Assembly (NCBI GenBank): GCA_003524085.1 | Contig: DOEC01000029.1 | Coordinates: forward strand, 35,372 to 99,371 | DNA from: Bacillota bacterium | GTDB taxonomy: Bacteria > Bacillota_I > Bacilli_A > RF39 > UBA660 | Length of the DNA: 64,000 nt | Reading direction: 5' to 3' | Shown: piece after piece, positions 58,709 through 64,000 of the stretch | Layout: every line of letters begins with the position of its first letter | How positions within the stretch are numbered: the stretch's first letter is position 1 | Notes under the pieces: model-generated | Database searches by the model: none | Told to the model about the DNA's origin: nothing | What the model saw: only the letters and a program-made list of their open reading frames with translations | Translations under genes and position numbers: made by a program

Positions 58709-61561
58709 ATGAAAAAAATAGATTTAGGAGTAATAGTAACAACATTAATAATAGTAACAATAAGTTGTAGTCTTGCGTTTTTCGCTGCAAGAATAGTAGG
58801 AAACCCGAAAGACATAAACTTAGTAGCTAAAAACGTAGCAATAACATTTACTGATACTTCAAACATTGCAACAAATGAAACAATAAGTCCTGGATGGAAT
58901 AATGTTAAAACATTTACAATTACTAATAATAGTAAAGAAGATTTTAACTATAATATTTTATTAAAAGGGTTAGTTAATACATTTGAAAGTATAAATACAC
59001 TTCAGTATAAAATAACAAGTGATACTGGATATAATATGGATAACTATTTAAATGTAATTAAAACAGAAACATCAAAAGATGTAGTTTTAGCATATGATGT
59101 AGTAATTCCAAAGGGAAGTAAGCAAACATATCAAGTAGAATTTAAATATATAAGTATAGAGGAAGATCAAAGTAGTGATATGGGGAAGAAACTAGGTGGA
59201 ACTTTAGCTATTGAAGCAAGCACAGGAAAACCTAAAATATATGACAAGTTACTAGCTGATAACCCAACAATAAAAACAAGAACAGATTTTAGTACAACAT
59301 TAACAGAAACTAACGTAAACACATTATATAAAACTACAGAAGATAACACTGATGTATATTACTTTGCAGGAGATGCAAAAAACAACTGGGTAAAGTTTGG
59401 GACATGGCAAGAAGATAAAACTATTGTTGTAGGATATCCTCCTGATGGAGAAGATAGTTATTTTCCTAAAGAATTTAATACTATGCTTGATTGCACTTCC
59501 GATAGTGCTTATACAAATTGTGAAGAGATACCCTTGGCTAAAAAAGGAGATTCAATGTACTGGAGAATAATAAGAACAAATAAAGATGGAAGTATAAGAA
59601 TGCTTTACTCTGGAACATCTGCCGAATCTCAAACAGGGTTTATAGGTATGTCTGCGCTAAATGACAACAAAACACTAGATCCATTATATGTAGGATATAT
59701 GTATGGAACAAGTGGTTCACTTGAAAACAATAGAACAAATGAAAATAGTAGTACAATAAAAAACTATATTGATAATTGGTATAGTAAAAATTTAGTAAAT
59801 TACACAAAATATTTAAGTACAACAGCAATATATTGTAATGATAGAACACTTTCTGTTTCTTATCCAAATTATGTTATTGGAGAATGGATGGGTTTTGCAG
59901 CATCTGATAGATTAACAAAAACAAATAAATCACCTAGTTATAATTGTATAGCAACAGAAGATAAATTCACAGTAAGTAACACGACAGGAAATGGGAAATT
60001 AACATATCCGGTTGCATTAATGACGGCTGATGAAATTTCGTATGCTGGGGGAGTATGGTATACTAAAGGAAAATATACGTTCTATTGGGCATATACTAAT
60101 GCACTCAATAAAGGTATTGTTAATTCATTGATTTGGCAGACTTTGACACCTATTCAGGGCGACCCGTATAATTTGACTGGTGGAGGAAGTGAAATGGCTG
60201 TTGGAACCGAAGGACGACTTGGAAATCCCGGTAGAGTAGACCAAACAGCTGTAAGACCTGTCATATCACTAAAGGGGAGTGTAGTTTATAAGTCGGGGGA
60301 TGGAAGTGCATATTCTCCATATGAAGTTGTTGCTGAACCTATTAATACATATATAGTGTCTTTGAGTGTTAATAATGGAAGTGGTACAGGTACAGTGCTT
60401 GTTGAAGAAGGTAAAGATGCAACATTTACAGTAACACCAAGTGATGGATATAAAGCAGAACTTGAAACAGATACTTGCGGTGGAACATTAAGTGGTAATA
60501 CTTATACAATAAGTAATATAACAAGTGGAAAAACTTGTAGTATAACATTTAAATCTGATAACCCATTTTCATCAGGCACACTAGCTGCAAAAATATATAC
60601 AGATAACCCAACAAGAGTAACAAGGGAAACATTTGATACAACATTTACAAGTAATACAACAGGAACACTATTTACAGCAACAGAAAAGAATGTACATAAC
60701 ACTACAGATACAACAGTATATTATTATGCTGGCAATACAACAAATAACTGGGTTAAATTTGCAGGTTTCTATTGGAGAATAATCAGAACAAATAGTGATG
60801 GAAGTATAAGACTATTATATTCAGGAACAGCAACGGATACAACAAATGGATACTTAAGTACAACTACTAGTGCATTCAACTCTACATATAATAGTCCAAA
60901 ATATGTTGGTTATATGTATGGAAATTACGATAGTTCTTTATCAAATGCTAGAACAAATACAAATAACAGTACAATTAAAAATGCAATAGACTATTGGTAT
61001 TCAATAAATATGACATCATACACAAAGTACTTAAGTACAACAGCTGTATACTGCAACGACAGGAATTTGCGTTCAGGCGATACATATACAACTAGTACAA
61101 GTTCAACATTCTATTATGCTCCATATGCAAAGGTATACTCAAGTTATGCACCAACATATGATTGTACAGAAGCTATTGATGCATTCAGCGTAGATAACAC
61201 AAGTGCAAAATTAACATATCCAATAGCATTAATGACAGCAGACGAAATAATGTATGCAGGAGGAAAAGGTAATAATGCTTTTACAAGTTCATATGCATGG
61301 TATTATTTAAATAGTGCAAATGGTAGTATAACAGGTTCAACATATTGGTGGTTGATGTCTCCTTACCGTTGGATTAGTGGATATGCTCATGTGTTTATTG
61401 TGGCGGCTTCCGACAACCCTGGGTGGTTTGGTAGCAGCTACACCGGCTATGATTACGGCGTGCGTCCAGTAGTATCTTTGAAATCTTGCGTTAAAACAAG
61501 TGGAGGAGATGGCTCAGCAAGTAACCCATACACAATAGAAGAAACTACAAGTGGATGTTAA
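58709..61561 (+). CDS. Large surface protein with duplicated C-terminal domain
   Basis: 950 residues exported by an N-terminal signal/anchor (VTTLIIVTISCSLAFFAARI). Residues about 30-160 resemble the TasA/camelysin-type beta-sandwich of SipW-dependent proteins (AKNVAITFTDTSNI, WNNVKTFTITNNS). Two related domains of about 260 residues follow (DNA from about 59559 and 60771), each with WRIIRTN.DGSIR.LYSGT, YVGYMYG, ENNRTNENSSTIKN-type, TKYLSTTA.YCNDR, TYP.ALMTADEI.YAGG, a divergent stretch, and VRPV.SLK near the end. A short repeat-type linker (VSLSVNNGSGTGTVLVEEG) separates them. The ATG at 58709 follows GGAAGTGG. The divergent stretches are G+C-rich and adenine-poor, unlike everything around them. 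Confidence 0.8.
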   Translation: MKKIDLGVIVTTLIIVTISCSLAFFAARIVGNPKDINLVAKNVAITFTDTSNIATNETISPGWNNVKTFTITNNSKEDFNYNILLKGLVNTFESINTLQYKITSDTGYNMDNYLNVIKTETSKDVVLAYDVVIPKGSKQTYQVEFKYISIEEDQSSDMGKKLGGTLAIEASTGKPKIYDKLLADNPTIKTRTDFSTTLTETNVNTLYKTTEDNTDVYYFAGDAKNNWVKFGTWQEDKTIVVGYPPDGEDSYFPKEFNTMLDCTSDSAYTNCEEIPLAKKGDSMYWRIIRTNKDGSIRMLYSGTSAESQTGFIGMSALNDNKTLDPLYVGYMYGTSGSLENNRTNENSSTIKNYIDNWYSKNLVNYTKYLSTTAIYCNDRTLSVSYPNYVIGEWMGFAASDRLTKTNKSPSYNCIATEDKFTVSNTTGNGKLTYPVALMTADEISYAGGVWYTKGKYTFYWAYTNALNKGIVNSLIWQTLTPIQGDPYNLTGGGSEMAVGTEGRLGNPGRVDQTAVRPVISLKGSVVYKSGDGSAYSPYEVVAEPINTYIVSLSVNNGSGTGTVLVEEGKDATFTVTPSDGYKAELETDTCGGTLSGNTYTISNITSGKTCSITFKSDNPFSSGTLAAKIYTDNPTRVTRETFDTTFTSNTTGTLFTATEKNVHNTTDTTVYYYAGNTTNNWVKFAGFYWRIIRTNSDGSIRLLYSGTATDTTNGYLSTTTSAFNSTYNSPKYVGYMYGNYDSSLSNARTNTNNSTIKNAIDYWYSINMTSYTKYLSTTAVYCNDRNLRSGDTYTTSTSSTFYYAPYAKVYSSYAPTYDCTEAIDAFSVDNTSAKLTYPIALMTADEIMYAGGKGNNAFTSSYAWYYLNSANGSITGSTYWWLMSPYRWISGYAHVFIVAASDNPGWFGSSYTGYDYGVRPVVSLKSCVKTSGGDGSASNPYTIEETTSGC
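60141..60260 (+). other. Compositionally distinct segment before VRPV, copy 1
   Basis: Between QTLTP and AVRPV in the first repeated domain, 44 of 90 bases in 60151-60240 are G or C by my count, against well under one third in the rest of the gene. The protein segment (GDPYNLTGGGSE, GNPGRVDQTA) does not match the equivalent part of the second domain. Confidence 0.55.
61361..61470 (+). other. Compositionally distinct segment before VRPV, copy 2
   Basis: In 61401-61470, 42 of 70 bases are G or C and only about 11 are A by my count. The surrounding gene is A-rich. The segment encodes an aromatic/glycine/serine stretch (AASDNPGWFGSSYTG) ending in YGVRPVVSL. This is how a region diversified by adenine-specific mutagenesis would look. 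Confidence 0.6.
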
Positions 61562-61565
61562 ATTA

Positions 61566-61597
61566 AAAATATGTCAAAAATTTTGGCATATTTTTTT
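61566..61597. terminator. Terminator after the large surface-protein gene
   Basis: AAAATATGTC (61566-61575) pairs with GGCATATTTT (61585-61594) with one G-U pair, followed by a T run; it borders the stop of the convergent XRE gene. Confidence 0.8.
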
Positions 61598-61847
61598 AGT
61601 TACAACTGTATTCTTTTGTTTCTTCTTTTAGTATGCTTTTTTTGTATGGTTTTCTGTTGTCTGTTCTACATAGTAAGTAATCTATACTTGTGTTATAATA
61701 GTCTGCTAATTTATTTAATACTTCTTCAGTTAGCGCTGCTACTCCTCTTTCGTAGTAACTATAGTTTCTTTGGCTCATACCTAAGTAATTAGATATATCT
61801 ATTTGTCTTAGGTCTTTTTCTTCTCTTAAATCTTTTAATCTATTCAT
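61596..61847 (-). CDS. XRE-family transcriptional regulator (phage-repressor type)
   Basis: An 83-residue Cro/C1-type protein: LKDLREEKDLRQIDISNYLG, MSQRNYSYYERGVAALTEEV and LADYYNTSIDYLLCRT. It is divergent from a second XRE gene, with palindromic sites between them (61875-61917), the arrangement of a small genetic switch. It probably represses the rightward promoter and its own. Confidence 0.88.
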   Translation of the reverse strand: MNRLKDLREEKDLRQIDISNYLGMSQRNYSYYERGVAALTEEVLNKLADYYNTSIDYLLCRTDNRKPYKKSILKEETKEYSCN

Positions 61848-61874
61848 TTTGTTTTACCTCTATTTAAATATATC

Positions 61875-61917
61875 ATAGAAGAAATACTTCTATTGACATT
61901 TAGAAGAAATTCTTCTA
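61875..61917. promoter_or_regulatory. Paired palindromic operators between divergent XRE genes
   Basis: Two near-identical palindromes: ATAGAAG-AAATA-CTTCTAT (61875-61893) and TAGAAGAA-A-TTCTTCTA (61901-61917). They are about 26 bases centre to centre, and the second lies in the spacer and -10 of the rightward promoter, so binding would block it. Confidence 0.85.
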
Positions 61918-61921
61918 TAAT
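61893..61921 (+). promoter_or_regulatory. Consensus promoter for the rightward XRE/surface-protein operon
   Basis: TTGACA (61893-61898) and TATAAT (61916-61921) with exactly 17 bases between: a perfect sigma-A promoter, overlapped by both operators. Confidence 0.9.
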
Positions 61922-61955
61922 TAAGTTATAGAAAATATATCGTGGAGGTAACAAT

Positions 61956-62198
61956 ATGACAAATGAAGAGTTAAAAAAATTAGTTGGAAGGAATGTTAGA
62001 AAATATAGACTTCTATATAATGCTAAGAATCATGAACAACTTACTCAGTCTAAGTTAGCAGAGAAAATTGGTGCTAAAACACCACTTATTGGTGCTTTAG
62101 AAAGTGATAATAACCCGATGGGAGTAAGTATATATAATTTATATATGATAAGCAAAGTGTTAAATGTTCCAATTGAAAAATTCTTTGAAGAGGAGTAG
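61956..62198 (+). CDS. XRE-family transcriptional regulator
   Basis: An 80-residue helix-turn-helix protein: VGRNVRKYRLLYNAKN, HEQLTQSKLAEKIGAKTPLI and YNLYMISKVLNVPIEKFFEE. It starts behind GTGGAGG from the TTGACA/TATAAT promoter and is followed within 5 bases by the Gly-rich surface-protein gene, so the regulators appear to control surface-protein expression. Confidence 0.85.
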   Translation: MTNEELKKLVGRNVRKYRLLYNAKNHEQLTQSKLAEKIGAKTPLIGALESDNNPMGVSIYNLYMISKVLNVPIEKFFEEE

Positions 62199-62202
62199 AA
62201 AT

Positions 62203-63300
62203 ATGAAGAAGTATGTATTGATATCTGTGAGTGTTCTTCTATCTATGATATGTATGTACTTTTTATGTGATGTAAAAAAGGGAAAAGGAATAACATATTT
62301 GACAGATAATCAAATTAAAAATATAATGGCTTATACAATTGATAATGAAACTGTTAGTGAAATGCCAACAAAAGGGAGTGGATATATTGCTAAGAGCATT
62401 ACTTGTAAAAATGGCTCTGTTTTAGTGTGGGATAATGATAATTGGAAAGTGGAAGTAAAAAAGTTAGAAACTTATGATACATGTAATGTTGATTTTACAC
62501 TTGATGATTTAGTTTATAATTTTGATTATAATGGCACTAATGGAAGTGATGGAAGTGTTCAAGAATTTACTGCTCCAGTGAGTGGTAAATATGTTTTGGA
62601 AGTTTGGGGTGCACAGGGTGGAATAGCATCTTCTACTTATATAGGTGGTTATGGAGGGTACTCAACTGGTATAGTTTCTCTAACCAAAGGAGAAAAACTT
62701 TATATAGTAGTAGGTGGAAAAGGAACAAATAATAGTACATTGGAAACAATACCAGGAGGATATAATGGTGGTGGAAACGGGTCTGGTTCAGCAAACCTTG
62801 TATATTCTTCAAGTGGTGGAGGTGCTACTCACATTGGTAAAGCATCCGGTTTATTAAATACTCTTTCAAATAATATTTCAGATATAATTATAGTCGCTGG
62901 TGGAGGTGGAGGAACATCATTCCAAACTGGCCCTTATTCAGGTAATGGTGGTTCAGGTGGAGGATATATAGGAAATAACGGAACCAATACACAGAGTGAT
63001 TATGTTTATGGAAGCGGTGGCTCACAAACTGCTGGAGGTTCTTCAGGTGGAGGTTCGAAAGTTAATAATGAAGATAGAGGCCTAAATGGAAGTTTTGGTC
63101 AAGGAGGAAACGGACAACATTATTCAGGTGGATATGCGGATATATTTTATTTATTTGGTTCTGATTATCCTGGATATACTAGTAATAATAATGTTACAAA
63201 TGCTTTTGCGGTAAGACCAGTTATAAGTTTGAAATCAAACGTATTTTGGAAAAGTGGAGATGGAAGTGCAGATAATCCATTTGAAATATATACAGAATAG
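62203..63300 (+). CDS. Glycine-rich surface protein with VRPV-type tail, apparently chimeric
   Basis: 365 residues. N-terminal membrane anchor/signal (about 2-19), then about 85 residues of linker, then a glycine-rich domain (about 110-320) beginning QEFTAPVSGKYVLEVWGAQG with GGYGGYSTGIVSLTKGEKLY and VVGGKGTN, as in bacterial Gly_rich domains. It then switches abruptly to a 45-residue tail, NAFAVRPVISLKSNVFWKSG DGSA-type, nearly the same as the end of the repeated domains of the neighbouring large protein. The body of that domain is missing, so the tail looks acquired by recombination or left after a deletion. ATG at 62203 after GAGGAG. Confidence 0.75.
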   Translation: MKKYVLISVSVLLSMICMYFLCDVKKGKGITYLTDNQIKNIMAYTIDNETVSEMPTKGSGYIAKSITCKNGSVLVWDNDNWKVEVKKLETYDTCNVDFTLDDLVYNFDYNGTNGSDGSVQEFTAPVSGKYVLEVWGAQGGIASSTYIGGYGGYSTGIVSLTKGEKLYIVVGGKGTNNSTLETIPGGYNGGGNGSGSANLVYSSSGGGATHIGKASGLLNTLSNNISDIIIVAGGGGGTSFQTGPYSGNGGSGGGYIGNNGTNTQSDYVYGSGGSQTAGGSSGGGSKVNNEDRGLNGSFGQGGNGQHYSGGYADIFYLFGSDYPGYTSNNNVTNAFAVRPVISLKSNVFWKSGDGSADNPFEIYTE

Positions 63301-63312
63301 GAAGGAAGGAGT

Positions 63313-64000
63313 ATGAAGAATATATTAAGAAAAATAAAAAATAGCCGATTGGCTGTTGTAGTTTTAATACTTTTTTCTTTGGTAATAGGCTTATCATATG
63401 GTACATTTATATTTACAACAAACTCATATAGAAGTACAGAGATGTTAGTAGGTAATTTAACATATGGAATAGAAATAACTTCAACAGGTGGAAGTGAAAC
63501 TATAAATGGGACAAGTGTATCTTTACCAAGTGGAAAAACATCAACAGTACTACTAAAAATAACAAGTCTCAATAAGATTATCTCAAAATATGGAGTAGAC
63601 TATAAAATGTCTAGTGGTACTGGGTCAGTAAAATATGCAAGTAATACTGGATGGTTACCAACAGGAAAGATAAATGAAAATAATGTGGGGACTTATGAAA
63701 AAGTAATAAAAGTAGTTATATCAGCAACAACTGATGTAACAGTAGACTTTACTGTTACAGGAGGTTATAGTAATAATGATTTAACAGAAGTAAAAGAAGG
63801 ATATACAAGACTTACGGAAGTATATGATGGAATAGTAGACTATAAAGAAGACTTAAAGACTATTATATCAAAAGAAACAACTAATAATATCTATGGTGGA
63901 GAAGCAATAAATAACTACTTACAATATCCAACAAATACAGATGCAACAAAGAATATTTGGAGAGTACTAGGATATTATAACTCAGTTGATGGAATAAAGG
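63313..64000 (+). CDS. Surface protein, 3'-truncated by window edge
   Basis: The frame opens at ATG 63313 behind GGAAGGAG and stays open to the window end (229 codons). It has a membrane segment/signal (LAVVVLILFSLVIGLSYGTF), then a beta-rich region resembling the camelysin/TasA-type part of the large surface protein (STEMLVGNLTYGIEITSTGG, VIKVVISATTDVTVDFTVTG). It ends with NIWRVLGYYNSVDGIK, which lines up with the WRIIRTN.DGSIR start of the repeated domain. It is therefore a third member of the same surface family in this locus. Confidence 0.75.
   Translation, partial: MKNILRKIKNSRLAVVVLILFSLVIGLSYGTFIFTTNSYRSTEMLVGNLTYGIEITSTGGSETINGTSVSLPSGKTSTVLLKITSLNKIISKYGVDYKMSSGTGSVKYASNTGWLPTGKINENNVGTYEKVIKVVISATTDVTVDFTVTGGYSNNDLTEVKEGYTRLTEVYDGIVDYKEDLKTIISKETTNNIYGGEAINNYLQYPTNTDATKNIWRVLGYYNSVDGIK

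Noticed and set aside
62164..62202. Extended start of the Gly-rich protein at 62164
   Set aside because: It would overlap the end of the XRE gene in another frame; ATG 62203 has GAGGAG and begins a proper signal segment.
1..64000. Mollicute-type code with TGA as tryptophan
   Set aside because: TGA ends rsmI, pth, agrA, yabP and other well-matched genes at the expected lengths, and tryptophan is TGG.

Overview
The window is about 64 kb of a very A+T-rich genome (well under one third G+C by eye). It uses the standard genetic code: TGA is a normal stop, for example in rsmI and agrA. The gene set points to an endospore-forming, Gram-positive member of the Bacillota, most likely an uncultured or poorly known lineage of Bacilli. 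Evidence: spoVT, spoIID, spoIIQ, yabG, spoVG, yabP and yabQ (sporulation), an LTA synthase (teichoic acid wall), an agr quorum-sensing locus, and NAD-dependent ligA. Gene order follows the origin-proximal region of Bacillus subtilis in fragments: pth-mfd-spoVT, tatD-(wall hydrolase)-rsmA-yabG-veg, spoVG-yabP-yabQ-divIC, tilS-ftsH, and parA-parB-DUF951-ychF.

Layout. 1-7.9 kb: rsmI, pth, mfd, an intact IS3-family insertion sequence that has split the terminator between mfd and ppa, then ppa, spoVT, rpmE and rpiB. 7.9-8.9 kb: a large non-coding RNA behind a near-consensus promoter, followed directly by a four-helix membrane protein with a DxxxD motif. I read this pair as OLE RNA and its partner OapA. 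8.9-13.5 kb: spoIID, spoIIQ, then an agr system with agrA-agrC facing agrB-agrD across a shared terminator; agrD is a 39-codon gene. 13.7-17.2 kb: cold-shock protein, a structured intergenic segment, hpf and secA. 17.3-20.2 kb: an accessory patch with one unknown gene, a YunG-Ada-type fusion, a SEC-C scrap and a decayed rhuM gene. 20.3-28.6 kb: DUF308, Nudix, an acyltransferase with two SGNH-like domains, a CinA C-terminal protein, an HExxH protein overlapping a kinase-like protein, a LemA-like protein, ung and an AgcS transporter. 28.6-35.6 kb: housekeeping and sporulation genes ending in pcrA. 35.6-39.1 kb: an AAA/DUF4143 ATPase between two copies of a palindrome, then a membrane-anchored XRE regulator and a secreted unknown protein. 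39.2-51.0 kb: ligA, several membrane proteins, a receptor-like protein with a degenerate GGDEF domain, ltaS, tilS and ftsH. 51.0-56.8 kb: a scrap of a DUF4143 ATPase, parA, parB, DUF951, an AbgT transporter, ychF and DUF975. 56.8-58.4 kb: a second intact AAA/DUF4143 gene, behind a tandem palindromic array and between 39-bp direct repeats. 58.4-64 kb: a surface-protein locus with its own XRE and ribbon-helix-helix regulators.

The most notable items are: (1) the OLE RNA/OapA locus; (2) a large surface protein whose duplicated domain carries strikingly G+C-rich, adenine-poor segments just before a conserved VRPV motif, the pattern expected of variable regions written by a diversity-generating retroelement; (3) three DUF4143 ATPase loci, two bounded by duplicated or palindromic repeats and one surviving only as a C-terminal scar; (4) a convergently arranged agr locus with a readable peptide precursor. 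Functional links are clear for sporulation (SpoIID-SpoIIQ engulfment, YabP/YabQ/YabG cortex and coat), chromosome segregation (ParA-ParB) and translation quality (Pth, RsmI, RsmA, TilS, Hpf). Many short membrane-anchored proteins remain unassigned.
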